A stretch of DNA of 64,000 nucleotides from Pyrus communis (GCF_963583255.1 NC_084805.1:10532827-10596826), one strand, 5' to 3'; positions 34,538-46,900 are shown, numbered from the stretch's first letter. Notes: generated by a model from the sequence alone, not told the origin. Translations and numbers: made by a program.

Positions 34538-36253
34538 CCTAAATTTCTTTCATTTGCATCCCACGTCTCTAGAAACTTTGAAACTTCCTTTCGCCATTCT
34601 TGCTTTCTAAAACTAGAAGATCTCAAACTCATCTCTCACAAACCCCTTTTAAACCCACGTGAACCTTTGAATCCTCACCAATGGCTACCTTCATCTCAAA
34701 GCTCTTCGACGAGTGCAACAAATGCAAAGGTTTCATCGACCGGAGCGCTATCAAAACGCTACACTTCGAGAGCGACCTGAGCACTACTCATCAAATTCTG
34801 GGGCCACTTTTTAAGGATGCAGTGCCATCGTGCATCACCAATCTCCTCAAGGAACAGTGCCTAACACTTTTGTTGCAAGGGTTTGACTTGTCGAAATGGT
34901 GTTTGGCACGGCCCCAAGGAGCTTGGCCCTCAACCACTGTAGCCTGGGCAGCCTGGGTCGAACGAATGGAAACATTCTTCGGCAAAGAATGGGAAGCTCT
35001 TGACATCTACGACTCCATCAAGCTCTCAACCATGGAGATCACCATGGATAAAGAGCTGTACATGGCAGCTCTGAGTTTGTGGTGTTCGGCCACCAACACC
35101 ATGATCCTTCCTTTCGACCCTCCCAGCCCCACTGTCTTTAATATTTCAGCTATCCTTGGGACTTCCCCTTCTGGTCTCCCAATAGATGCTGCCCTTTCTA
35201 GGTGCCCGTCGAACCTCGACCTAAAAGCACTGTTCGACGATCGGGCCGTCGAGACACTTAGCCGAGAAGATCAGGAACCTTTGAAAGAAGAAGTTCAAAA
35301 ATTGCATAAGAACTTTTTCAACTACAACACCCTCATCCTCTACTTTGTTGGCCGTGGGGAGGTGAGCTTGAAGAAAGGCGAGCACAAAGCCTTCCTATTC
35401 TACTGGTACAACAAGTTTATCTGTTGTACCAAGTCGAATAAGTGCTTGGTCGAGAACATGCCGATAGCTCAAGCCTCGGCTAGTGGTCACTCTTTGGTGC
35501 TTAGTCCAGCCATCCTCGCCAATCTCTTCTGTTGTTTGGCCGAAACGACCATCAACAAAATCGACCCGCACTAGAACGGACCCCTCTGGGTATTCCAAAC
35601 CTGGTTACAGGTTTATTTTTCCACACTTCGGCCCGAAGTCCCCGTTTTTCAACCTAATGCAATGCTTGGTCCTCAGTTAGCCTCTCGACCTGCGCCTTCT
35701 CACCAGGCCGATGAAGTTCTTAAACACTTTTTTGGCCTAGATGTCATTTTTGACGACGAGTTCTTAATATGTCGGCGTCAAGAATACCCTACCTCGATCA
35801 GGCTTTTGAAGACGGTATGGGATGTGACTGAAGTTGCTGATCTTCGTCAACACTGGGGGTCGTTCGTATTGACATGTGGCCTTCCTTTTAGTTGTGACGC
35901 CCGTCGCGCCAGTTGGGAGGTCTATCATCCCCATTTCATTGCTCGGCAGCTCGGCTACCTCCAAGGTTGCCCAATACCCCTGCTCTCCTCTCGCTCCCTC
36001 TTAAGTCAATGATGCCTTTCTGGTTCCTCCGGGAGGGAGTGTAAAACGACGGAACAAGAGTTTTAGGATCAGTGTAAAAAATTTCGACTACGACCGACTG
36101 TTCCTGAATATTTGGGTACTGACACCTTTGGGGACTGGTGGGACGTGTACACCCGTGACTTCTTTGGCGTCTCGGGCGAAGACGTGGTCACTAAAATCTC
36201 CGACGACCGACCCAAACAAGCTCCTGCAGCCCAATCCAAAGAAATGACCCAAG

Positions 36254-36324
36254 GTATATCATCGTTTCTCCCTTTGTACTTGAACTACTTGCTCCATGTT
36301 ACTGACTTAACTTCGCTCTCTCAG
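36254..36324 (+). other. Probable intron in the antisense ORF
   Basis: It begins GTATATC after CCCAAG and ends CTCTCTCAG; 71 bases. Confidence 0.5.
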
Positions 36325-36716
36325 GTGTTCGTGTGTTGAAACGAGCGAACATAGTCACAGCGGCGGTGGCCAAGAAAAAGTTAGTCCTCTCTTCGAAGAA
36401 GACTACAACTACCGGGCAAACCCTGCCGACCGAGGGCCCCATCAGGACGTTGAGACGGGAGATGATGCTTCTCAACCTTTGAAACGCATCAAGAAATTGG
36501 CGAAAAATGGGGAACGGGAGATTCACGTCATTTCCAGCCAGACCACAGGAGCGACCGCTCCTATCGTCTCTCCTTCCATCCCGGTTGTCCAGGCTTCGGC
36601 GGACTAACTGCCATTGGCATCTCATCACTCAACCGGTCATTGTGCTTACTTTAGACGAGACAGGCACACCTATCGAGGCATCCCCCATCCAACGATCGAT
36701 GATTATTCTGGAAAAG

Positions 36717-36782
36717 GTATGATTCCATTGCTAATGACCTTCGTTTATCCGATTTTCAAGCCGTAATAGCTTTTCATTTTAG
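36717..36782 (+). other. Probable intron in the antisense ORF
   Basis: It begins GTATGATT after GGAAAAG and ends TTCATTTTAG; 66 bases. Confidence 0.45.
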
Positions 36783-38038
36783 AAGGATAAGAGCGACGAG
36801 GGTGACAAAATTCCGTTGGAGCGTCGCCCTTGACCAGCCAATCTTTCTCCCATCAATCCTCCCCCTGTGGTCGAGGCGACCGTCCAACCGGATCCTCCTA
36901 CGGTCGATCGTGGGAAGAGACCCCTGGTTAAGCCTGAGGCGACGGTTGAAACGCTGCTCCATCGACAAGATGAAGACCTCAACATTCCTCCACAAGAAGT
37001 TACCTCGGCTTTTGTAAGGCTTCCTCTCTTTTCTTTATTAATTTTATTATGATGCGTCTGAACTCAGGAAAATATCAAATGTCAGGTGCCCGAACGTTCA
37101 TTTCATCGACGATTTTATGCGCTGAAGTGTGTTGTCTATATTTCCTGGCCACCTCAGTGGCCATCAAATGTCGATAACCTCCATCGGCCGCGTGAATTGA
37201 GAAGCGGTCTTAGGTACTAGGCTCGGCCATTAAGTTCTCTTGGTTTGAGCAATGAACTGGAGGACATGGCCAAAGTCTCCACCCGGCAGGTCTATAGACA
37301 TATCCCTTCTGTTATGCATTCCATATAACTTTCCTTCTGTTGACATTTTTTTTTCCTGTGCAGCCTTTATGGGAGGTCGAGCTCGACGCCCTGATTGCGA
37401 TTACTTTGGGGGCGGCTGGCTCTTCAGTGACCGCAACAAAAACTTCCGCTTCAAGCTGCAGGAATTGCTATCTCTTTCGGCATCACAAATCCTTGAGTGC
37501 CAGGGCCTCGACTCTGTAGGGACATATCCGAATGATCTTGTGGTTGATGGTCAGTTAAGCAGCGAAGCCATCACTCGAGCTTCTTCTGCTCTGGAACGAA
37601 CTCGAGAGTATTTCGATATTTTCGAGAGAGCTCTCCAGGCTGAAGATGACTTGAAAGCTGTGATGGTCATTCAAGAAGCTTTGTGTTCATAGGTCGATAT
37701 GCTGAAAATGAAAAAAACAGCAATGGCCAACCTTGACCATCAAATTGCGAAACTTCAAAACCAGAGGTCGGCAGTTGCTTTCGAGCTAGTAAGAGATTTC
37801 GAGTCTGGTGGGAAATCCTGCCTGACCGAATATGCAGCTAATGTGCGGCATGTCGAACAGCTGAAGATGGATAAGAGGAATCGGCAGACCGAGGTCACGA
37901 TGGGTAAAGTGAGGTGGTTAGAATTGAAGGCTGTTCTCGAAATTCTCCTTCCCTCTTCACTTTAAGGGTATGTAGCGATAAATAGGTCGACCATATGTTC
38001 TTGTATACTCGTTTTTACGAGCTTATTAATGAAATAGA

Positions 38039-39625
38039 TTACTCTTGCATTTCCCATGTGACCGGATAATACTTCTTTAAGAACTTCCCATTGATTGGTA
38101 ATTTATGAATTAACCCGATCCGGTCTCTAAGATGATATGCCCCCTTGCCGAGAACCTTGTGGACGATGAATGGTCCTTCCCAATTCGGCGACGATTTGCC
38201 AAACCTGGGGCCTTTAATTCCTACAGGCAACACAATTCGCTAAACCAACTTTCATTCGCCGAACGTTTTTTGTCTGAGGCGTTGATTATAAGCTCGCTCG
38301 GCAATTTTCTTCTGTGCCTTTAATAAATTACACGCGTCGATCTGAATTTCTGCTTAGTCCTCTAAATCTTGTCGCATAACTTGACTATATTCGACACTAA
38401 ACAAACTACTCTGCTCGATTACTCATAATGAGTTTATACTTAGCTCGACTGGTAACATAGCGTCGTGTCCGTAAGTTAATGCGTAGGGAATTATTCCGGT
38501 GGCAGACCGGGGTGAAGTTCGGTAAGCCCATAATGCTTTATTTAACTTTAAATGCGGCATCCCAGGCTTCTCTCTTACCGTTTTTTCAAGAATGTCGATT
38601 AATACCTTATTGCTTGCTTCGGCCTGCTCGTTCGCTTGTGGGTAATACGGCATAGACTGCTCAAGTCGAATATTCAGACTAGCCGTGTATTCCCTAAACC
38701 TGTCGGCTGTGAAGATTGTGCCATTGTTGGTTATGATTGTTTCTAGCACGCCGAATCTGGTCACAATATTTTCCTCTACAAAATTGCAAAACTTCTTTGG
38801 CTGTTAATTTGGCATATGATTTTGCCTCGACCCATTTAGTGAAGTAATCGGTTGCTACTATTATCTATGCGTGTTTTGCCGCTCCAGAAGATGGTGTGAT
38901 TTTGCCGATTACGTCCATTGCCCATCCCCTGAACGGTCATGGTTTAGTATGTGAGTGGAGTAATTCGGCCAGGGCTCTCTATACTGGTCCATGAATCTGG
39001 CACAGTATGCATCCCCGTGCGTATTCGATGCAATCTTTTAATATACTTGGCCAGAAGTAGCCGTGTCGTCAGAGCAACCAGCATATTTTAAGTCCTGATT
39101 AGTGAGCTCCATAAATTCCTTCATGTACTTCGGCCATTGCTTGGACAACCTCCTGTGGGCCGAGGCATAGTAATAGTAACCCATCCTCACCCTTTCGTTA
39201 TAATTCATTTTGGTATGACACGTAATTCGTGGCGTGGACCCTCGTTCTCCGGTAGTGTTTCCTGTTGGGGTTATCGAGATATCATAGAATCGTCTTTCTT
39301 CAATCGTCTGGTAGTGTCTCGACGGCACATACTTCTACGGGGTCTCCCTGCTCGAGTAATGATGGTAACGACATCATCCTCGTGCGGATTATGTGATTGC
39401 ACTGGAGAATTTGCTGATTGACCAAGGCTGGGTGCGATCGTAGGACTGTGGGTGTTACCCGGCCTAGCTTGCCCCCTGTGAGTTGTGCTCTGGACGTGAT
39501 TTGGGCAAGTTCGTCGACGTTAGTGTTCCGAATACACAAAATGTGCTCAAATGTAATCCGTTCAACGACTCGGCCAAATAGGTGGCGACCATGTGATAAG
39601 GTGCCAAAGTACAACTCATGCAACG
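38039..39625 (-). pseudogene. Integrase and RNase H/integrase linker of Tat-lineage pol
   Basis: Minus-strand order: LAQITS linker (39623-39300), a degenerate zinc-binding part (39328-39038), ATDYFTKWVEA core (about 38840), ETIITNNGTIFTADRF and the NEQAEASNK helix (38764-38423), then KGPRFGKSSPNWEGPF and GAYHLRDRIG tail (38233-38039). The integrase would insert element DNA into the genome. The second catalytic Asp of the D-D-E triad is Asn here (TNNGT instead of TDNGT), and there are stops between the pieces. The MDVIGKI motif with the first Asp is at about 38915. Confidence 0.8.
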
Positions 39626-39639
39626 GAAAATGCCATTGA

Positions 39640-40260
39640 GTTGGTTAATCACCAGTTCAAAATCACCAAGGACGAGGACACGAGTTGCTCTTAAATCGTG
39701 TAGGACGTGAAGGCCGATGATAAAAGCTTTATACTCAGCTTGATTATTCGTACAACCGAAATTTAACTTGAAAGAAAAATACTAGCGGTAGTGGTCGGGC
39801 GATTGAATGGCAATACCAACACCAGCCGAGGTCGAGGTGCTGGAACCATCAAAATGCATCGTCCAGTGGTTGTCGCGTGTTGTGACTAAGCCGATGTCGA
39901 CGTCAGTGCCCCCAAAACCATAAGGAGAAGGGTGTTGGGCCAAAAAATCAGCGAGAGCTTGGCCTTTGACGATCGTTTGGGGTACGTATTGCAAACTGAA
40001 CTCTGATAAAGCCATTGTCCATTTCCCAAATCACCCTTTGACGATAGGCCAAGTGAGCATGTAACGAATAACATCTGTTTGGGCAATGACCTGCGTAACT
40101 GATTAGAGCATGTAGTGCCGAAGTTTTGATGCGGCAAAAAACAGAGCTAGGTAAAGTTTTTTCGACGGGTGAATAATTGAGCTCCGACGAATTCAGATTA
40201 CGGCTGAGATAAAAGATAGCTTGTTCACGCCCAGCATCGTTACTTGTGCGAGGAGACAAC
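39640..40260 (-). pseudogene. RNase H domain of Tat-lineage pol
   Basis: Pieces include FYLSRNLNSSELNYSPVEK (40240-40150), QALADFLAQHP (about 39970-39930), and WTMHFDGSSTSTSAGVGIAIQSP (39860-39790). The last is the start of the RNase H fold with its first acidic residue (FDGS). The domain removes RNA from RNA-DNA hybrids during reverse transcription. The frame is broken by a stop at 39782-39784. Confidence 0.75.
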
Positions 40261-41398
40261 CGATGGACTCAGTGGCTGCCGAAATGTACAGTTTGAGAGG
40301 TTTACAGCGACAAGGTGGAACTAGTACTGAGGGCATGGAAAGGGACACCTTGATTTGCATAAAAGTCGTTTGGTGTTCTTCGTGCCACTTAAACTTGTCG
40401 GAATCCTTAAGTTTGAGGAGCGTAGAGAATGCTTTCATTTTGCATGCCAAATTAGCGATGAAATAGCGGAGAAAATTTATCTTCCCGGGCAATGACTGGA
40501 GTTGCTTCTTGGTTGTCGGGGGTGGAGTACTAATTATTACGCGAGCTTTATTTTCGTCGACTTCAATGCCGTGATGGTGCACCAAAAAACCTAAAAAATT
40601 ACAAGCCGATACACCGAAGGTGCATTTGACCGAGTTCATTTTGAGATTATGTTGGCGCATGCGAAGGAATGCTTGTCGAAGATCATCCAGGTGTGTTCAG
40701 CGGCTTTTCGATTTCACCACCACATCATCGATATAAAAGTCTACGATCGTACCGATCAAGTCTTGGAATATCGTATTCATAGCTCGCTAGTATATGGCGC
40801 CAGCGTTCTTGAGGCCGAATAGCATGACAACCCATTCGTAGGTACCGAGTGCTCCCGGGCAACGGAAGACGGTCTTGTGGACATCAACCTCAGTTATAAA
40901 GATCTGGTTGTAACCGACATGGCCGTCCATAAAGGATAACATTTCTTCATTAGCTGCGGCATCAATTAGTAAATCCAAGATTAGCATTGTGTATTCATCC
41001 TTGAGAGTGGCCAGATTTAAGTTAGGAAAATCGATGCAAATACGGAGGGCTCCACTTTTCTTTAACACCAGGACGATATTGGCCAACCATTCGACGTACC
41101 GAGCGGTCTGAATAAACCTGGCTTTCAGAAGCCGAACTAATTCGTCCTTTATGCCGAGTTGTGCTTTTGTCGAGAACCGGAGTAGGGGTTGTTGAAAAGG
41201 CTTACATCCTTCTTTGATGCGTAACTCATGTTCGACGACATTTCGATTAAGGCCTAGCATCTCATGATAATTCCACGCGAAACAATCTTTAAATTTATGA
41301 AGCAATTTACAGGGCTCGACCTTCATAGAAGGTGGTAATAACACACTGATAAACAATGGTCGAGGCTCATCGGTTGTGCCAACATTGATTTCTTCCAA
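40193..41398 (-). pseudogene. Reverse transcriptase of Tat-lineage pol
   Basis: The piece 41398-40787 (203 aa) gives FAWNYHEMLGL, EGCKPFQQPLLRFS, IVLVLKKSGALRICIDFPNLN and FRCPGALGTYEWVVMLFGLKNAG. After one stop, VDFYIDDVVVKSKSR (about 40745-40700) holds the YIDD catalytic motif. The piece 40660-40193 continues with LKMNSVKCTFG and FLGFLVHHHGIEVDENKA, the RT thumb and connection. This is a nearly full RT fold with one or two breaking stops. Confidence 0.85.
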
Positions 41399-41998
41399 TG
41401 GGTCCTTAACCTGGGGCCGATTTTCTTCGAGTTCGGCCGGTGCGGCCTGAACTTTGTCGAACGATAGAACGGGCCGTTATCCGCTTCGGCCAAAAATTTG
41501 ATTAAGCTTATACCTGAATGTGGTTGCTTGGCAATGGCGTACCAATGGGCCAGTAGACGTTCCATGGTCGACAAAACCGCGGCCCGATGCCTTTCTTGTT
41601 TGGCGGTGTCAATCATCAGCATTAGTAATTAGATCTTCCAAACCGAGTCTCGCCAAATCTTGTTGTCCAGTCTCGGCACCTACCTCAATAGCTTTTTGAA
41701 CTGAAATTCGGGTCGGCCGTCCATCCTCGTTAAAACCCTGGAATGTGATATAGCCGACGTGATCGTCATGGTAGCGAGCTTGAATCATGTTGGTCTTAAA
41801 TGGCTGATTATCAGATGGGTGCCCTACGACCGATTTGCCATCCTAAAAGATGAGAACTTGGTATAGTGATGAAGGAATGCAACTTGTTTGATGGATTCAA
41901 TCACAGCCGAGCAATGCATTATAGTTAGTCTTTGAGTCAATTATAAAGAATGTCGTCATGTGGTTACGACCGGCAACGCTGACTTCTAACAGGAGCAC

Positions 41999-42700
41999 TC
42001 ATTTGGTTTGAGACTTGTCACCGATGAAGCTGCTCATTGTTATCCCTGATGGGATAAGCTCGTCATTGGAACAGCGTAATGCCTTCATAATGGAAATCGG
42101 CATGATGTTGACTGTGGCTCCACAGTCGACAAACACCTTAGAAATGGGATATCCTTCAATATGAGCCGTGACGTATAACGGCTTTAGATGTTGGAGATTA
42201 ACATAGGGGGAACAGGGAAATAATTCGGCCAGGGCTGCCTTAAGGTTGTCATCTTTACTGACTTCCCTATCGTCGTCAGTAGCGACGAAATCCACTTGTG
42301 TTGCTTTTTCGGCCACTACGTCCCCATCCAAGAAATTTGATTGATGGGTGCTTGGTTGGAACTCAGCCGGTAGGACATGGACCATATTGATCTCCATATG
42401 CTCGAGGACTGAGGGACCCATCAGGTCTTGGTCGTCGTCTTCCAGAATAATAGACGTAGTATCTGTCGTTGGAACGTCTTCAATTGGACTATTTAGTGCT
42501 TCGGGATGAACCTGCTCCTCGAGCGCGTCTTCTGCCGAAGATTGATTTCGTTCTTGTAGTACTTTACGGGCTCGTTCTTCGTAGGCGATGCGGGCGTTCC
42601 TTATGTCTAGGTATGTGTCTAAACACACCACACGATTTTCCTCATTGGCTGTAAGGCCGAAAAGAGATACGGCTGAGAAAACTTCGAAATGATATCGCAA
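41999..42700 (-). pseudogene. Aspartic protease region of Tat-lineage gag-pol
   Basis: The 233-residue frame ends with the retroviral-type protease core: LYVTAHIEGYPISKVFVDCGATVNIMPISIMKAL. The active-site motif is DCGA instead of the usual DSGA/DTGA. The N-terminal part is an acidic linker. The next domain (RT) starts after about 600 bases of broken sequence. Confidence 0.75.
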
Positions 42701-42796
42701 ATGCTGAAGATCTTCGAGTGAAAAGGGTAATTCGGCGGTGTCTATATCTGTGTATGGGTCGACCTCAAAGCCGAGGACCCGAGCCTCACGTATATA

Positions 42797-44890
42797 CTAG
42801 AACCTAGCTTTCATTGCTGGATCGAAAGTTTTTTGGATAATTTGCTCGGTATCAAGGCAAGTTAGTGCTAGGTTGAGGGCTTCCTGACATGCCTTGGGTA
42901 GTCCATATAAGTCGTTAGTGGAATATTTCTTATGAAATTCCCGCATGTACTCCAAGGATTCACCGAGGAATAGAGGGTGCAGATTACACCGTATTTTGAC
43001 TAACGGTTCCTGCGGTGGTAATGGGGAAAGTTTTCTTTCAACCTCTTGTCTAAAATGCTCGAGACGAGCTTTCATCTCCCCAGGCCAAAGAAGGAGTTTG
43101 ATGCGTTTCTCGGACTCTTCAATGGTGGTCTCAAAGTCGCGAACAACTGCCTTTTTCCCTACGAGTAATTCGGTCATGATAGTCGGGGTAGGCCGATCGT
43201 CACTTCTTCCTACTGCCTTTTTTGGCTGCCACTGGACAGTCGAATTGGCCTGCACTTCTTGTCGTCAAGCAATGCAATCTATCCGCTGGCAACAACGTTT
43301 TTGAGATTTAGATAACGCCGTATACAGGCTAGTTGGGGAATTGTAACTGTACCACATTGGTCTCGTGGCCTAGGCGGTTTGAAGGTTTTTCGATCGATTG
43401 ACGAACTCGAACTGCTTGAGTTGTGCGAGTAATAATCCTCATTATAGAATGGTGCGTCAAAGTCAAGACGTTATATGACTAGGGCTGGGTCTTTTGCTTG
43501 TACCTGTGGGCCGAGTCTCTCAAACACTTGGCGTCGTGGATCGGCACTGAGTTCCTCTGGCGATTTCATAACGGTCGTGGATAGTGGGCCTGAAGTTGGT
43601 GCCGAAGATGCCATCTTTTTAGGTTCAACTTGTGTTTTACAGTGGTCGCATAAAACCATTGATTCGTGAGTTTTTTCGGAACTAGAACCTGACATGGGTT
43701 CATCGATGGTCAGCCTTGAGGGCTCCGTGGGTGGTGCATTTGAAAATAAATCAATCTTCAGTCTTGGTTGACCATTCTGTTTACGGACATGCTGCACCGG
43801 GACGTATTCGCCCTTCCCTTTTCCTTTGTTTTTAGGGAGATAAGCATCTACCATACCAATTGTTGTTGAGGGGAAGGGATTGATGTCGACCGCCATCTGT
43901 TTCTCTAGGAATTTTAGCTTACCCTTCTCGATCCAATTTTGAATTGCGTCTCAGAACACAAAGCAATTATTGGTAGCATGCTTGTTTGAATTATGGTACT
44001 TGCAATATGTTTTGGCCTTCAATTCTTCGGCCTTAGGGATGTTGTGTCCTGGTCGAAGTTTGATGATCTTTGCTACCAACAACTGGTCAAAAATTGCATC
44101 GACTTTAGTGATATTGAAAGTGTATACTTTCAATGTTTTACTCATCTCCTCGGCGGCCGAGCGGGTCTTGGCGTCTTTGGGACTTACTTGAGCTAATGCC
44201 TTGCAAACGTATGGTTTATCTATCACTATTTCAGCAGCGTCCACACTGGCATACTAGGGGTCCTCACTTTCGGCCAATGCGTAGCTGACCGTGGGATTCT
44301 TGTATAGTGTTCCCCGGGATGGAGACTTTGATATTTTTTCCTCACGGAGCAAATAATCATACTACTCAACATGTTGAGCACGTTCGTACATATCTCGAAT
44401 ATTTGCCCCTAGGAATTTCTTTTTGTACTACACGTCTAGGCCGTTTAGGGCAATTTTGACGAATTCAACTTCAGGAAGAAGTACTCGGCACCAATTCCTG
44501 GCTGACTTGAACCTTGTTAAGTATTCCATCGGTGACTTGTCCGAAGCTTGAACCATCCTAGCCGACGATGAAATGGACATTTCCATCCCTGGTCGATAGA
44601 ATTGTTCATGGAATTTCTCGACCAATTCTTCCCAACTCTGGACGGAGTTTGGTGGAAGATTAATGTACCAAGCAAAAGCTGACCCTATCACTGAAAAGTT
44701 GAATAGCTGTAGTTTATGGAAGTCACTTTTGACGTCCCCACATTGCGCTGTGAACCGAGCTACATGGTCTAATGAGATAAGGACGACTCTCCAGCGAACA
44801 GACTGAAGTCGGGGATCTTAAAGCCTCTAGGGTATTCGAACCTTTCCACATTGTGACTCTTATTAGTTTGATGGGTTTGACAATTTTCGG
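42797..44890 (-). pseudogene. Gag of Tat-lineage element
   Basis: Minus-strand order: GFKIPDFSLFAGE and ARFTAQCGDVKSDFHK blocks (44830-44700, frame-shifted), then AFAWYINLPPNSVQSWEELVEKFHEQFYRPG (44680-44585) and EYLTRFKSARNWCRVLLPEVEFVK (44530-44450), a stop, and the piece 44244-43951 with a CCHC-like knuckle (CKYHNSNKHATNNC). Pieces 43896-43471 and 43255-42797 continue the large C-terminal part. This is the capsid and nucleocapsid precursor of the element. The 5' LTR and primer site that should lie at higher coordinates are absent, so the element is 5'-truncated near 44960. Confidence 0.8.
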
Positions 44891-44961
44891 TCTTATCTCC
44901 ATCTTAACCGCAAGGGATATAATCTCACATCTTAAATATTTACTGCTCGTTCTTATGTACA

Positions 44962-45254
44962 TTTTGCACCCTTGTTTTTTAAGTATATCGTAATGTCAAG
45001 CTTCAATAACCGAGTAAAATGTTATTGTCCTAGAACTGCATAAGATGTCAGAAACACTCATAAACATGCATCATGTGTCACAGTTCTTAGAGGCCAATTT
45101 TCAACACTGGTGTTACACTCAAACTTTATAAAACAGCCATGGGACAGATAAATAATAGTTGATCACCCATTCTAAAACACTTCAATATGTACCTAGTACA
45201 TGGCTTCACATATGCAACACAATGCGTCATAACCCAGCACAAATTGTACACGTT
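44962..45254. other. No recognisable feature
   Basis: Sequence between the truncated Tat element and a short tandem repeat. Confidence 0.5.
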
Positions 45255-45425
45255 GACAAAAACACCCCCAGTGAACCAAAAAAAATTAAAGGTACTAAGA
45301 CCATTATACCCCTCTCTCAAGTGGGTAAAAACACCCCCAATGAACTAAAAAAAATAAAATTATAAGATCACTGTATCCCTTCTTAGTGAATTAAAAAAAT
45401 TAAAATTATAAGATCACTCCCCCCA
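45255..45425. repeat. Tandem repeat of about 60-base units
   Basis: Units with ACACCCCCAGTGAACCAAAA, ACACCCCCAATGAACTAAAA and a shorter third copy (CTTAGTGAATTAAAAAAATT) with ATAAGATCACT. Part of it ends at the LTR insertion. Confidence 0.7.
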
Positions 45426-46670
45426 ACTGATAGGAGCATATTCATGCGACTTAAATGGCTTGTTCTCGTGCATTTACGTTATGTTTCTTTAGTTATTTTA
45501 GTCCTTTATGCTTCTTTTGTGTGTTTTCAGGTTCTAAGGGCAAGGTATGCAAAAGGGTGCATTTTGGTGCATTTTGGAGTAGTTTGGGGCGTTAAATGGA
45601 TTGCATATACTTGAAGTCAAGTAGATGGACGAAATTGAAGACCAAAAGATTACAATCCCCTTTGGCCGTGACTTCCCCTTCAAAACACACCATTCCAATC
45701 ACTTAATGCCGTGCATTATTCCCCCTTCATACAAGCCATTCCACAACTTTTCCTAGCCTTTAATCACATGCATTCCCTTCAAATAAATCAGCCACATACA
45801 CTCATAATCATTCAACCAACTTTGCACATGCATTCATCATCATAACCTAGCTGTCATTCCACTTTAACCCACATGTATTTCCACCCACATGCTCTCCCAT
45901 TTCAGATTGCATTCCCATTCACACACCAACAACACAAAACAGCCCATCCTTGCCGTGCATTACTCATTGCATTTCCAACCATTACACATGCATTTCCAAC
46001 CTAGCAACATCCCTTTAATCATTCACCCTAGCTTTAATTCACATGCAAACACATTGCATTACCATTCACCACAGAAAAACACCATCATTGTCGTGCCTAA
46101 TTCCATGCATTCCATCCATATTTCAATCATTCACCAAAACAATCATTCTTTGCCATGCATCCCATCCCATTTCCAGTTTTCCCCCTTTGCACTTCCACAT
46201 GCATTCATCATCATTCACCACACCTTGCAGCCACATGCATTCCCCTTTTATATTTCCAACCCACATGCAGTTCCCCCTTTATCATTTCAGCACATGCACT
46301 TCCCACTTCATCATTTTAGCCACCAAACATCCACATGCATTCATCCTAGCTGTTTTGCATATGCATTCACTTAACCTAGCTGTCATGTTCCTTCTCCCAT
46401 CCAAACCTAGTTGTCATGTTCCCTCTCCCATCCATTCGTCTCCCTATAAAAACCATACACACCTCAATTCATTCGGATACACTCTTCCATACACATTTCA
46501 GTCACAAACACCAACCATTCCCTTGTGCCGTGCCTTCCCTAATAATCCAAACACCACACTAAATCCATCCCTTAAGGCCGTGGCCTCCCCCTTCCATTTT
46601 CACCACTCCCCAAACCATTCACACCATCAAACTATCCTTAGACCTTGTGCTACAACGAAGAGGAAGATAA

Positions 46671-46860
46671 GAGGGCCTAAACGTTCATACAATTCAAGTT
46701 TGAGTTGTTGGAATGTTTAGGTGTTTCTTTGATTTCAATGTTTAATTTCAATACTCTTTGTTTTGTACGAATGAGGAATGGAAGAGAAGAGGGCCTAAAC
46801 GTTCATACAATTCAAGTTTGAGTTGTTGGAATGTTTAGGTGTTTCTTTGATTCTCTTTGT
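46671..46860. repeat. 118-base tandem duplication in LTR
   Basis: Same unit as at 27583-27779, with GAGGGCCTAAACG at 46671 and 46789. Confidence 0.85.
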
Positions 46861-46883
46861 TTTGTACGTATGAGGAACTAAAA

Positions 46884-46900
46884 CCCCCTTGGCTAGGGGG
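46884..46900. repeat. GC hairpin in LTR
   Basis: CCCCCTTGGCTAGGGGG, followed by AATTCGAAATATAT as in the 27.8-kb copy. Confidence 0.7.

Larger units (their letters stand above)
34681..37965 (+). pseudogene. Antisense extra ORF of the Tat element: plant mobile domain protein with C-terminal coiled coil
   Basis: The frame 34681-35574 (297 aa) and its continuation 35575-36012 are in the same frame, separated only by a TAG (35572-35574) in PH*NGPLWVFQTW, where related proteins have Gln. Together they show a plant mobile domain (PMD, aminotransferase-like): WAAWVERMETFFGKEW, IYDSIKLS, LSLWCSATNTMILPF, FDDRAVE, then LRQHWGSFVLTCGLP and HFIARQLGYLQG. A shifted segment to about 36250 (GTDTFGDWWDVYTRDFFG) completes the domain. 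Likely introns are 36254-36324, 36717-36782 and one beginning at 37014. The C-terminus (37252-37965, with a TAG at 37690-37692) is helical with heptad-like spacing. The ORF runs opposite to gag-pol, between integrase and 3' LTR. Extra antisense ORFs with PMD similarity are known from Tat-lineage elements. Confidence 0.75.

Noticed and set aside
36299..37052. Several overlapping frames on both strands
   Set aside because: They are shadows of the spliced antisense mobile-domain gene; the region is GC-richer, which lengthens chance frames.
45889..46720. 161- and 225-residue His/Pro-rich plus frames
   Set aside because: They lie in the CATTC-rich variable block of the LTR and overlap in two frames; low-complexity artefact.
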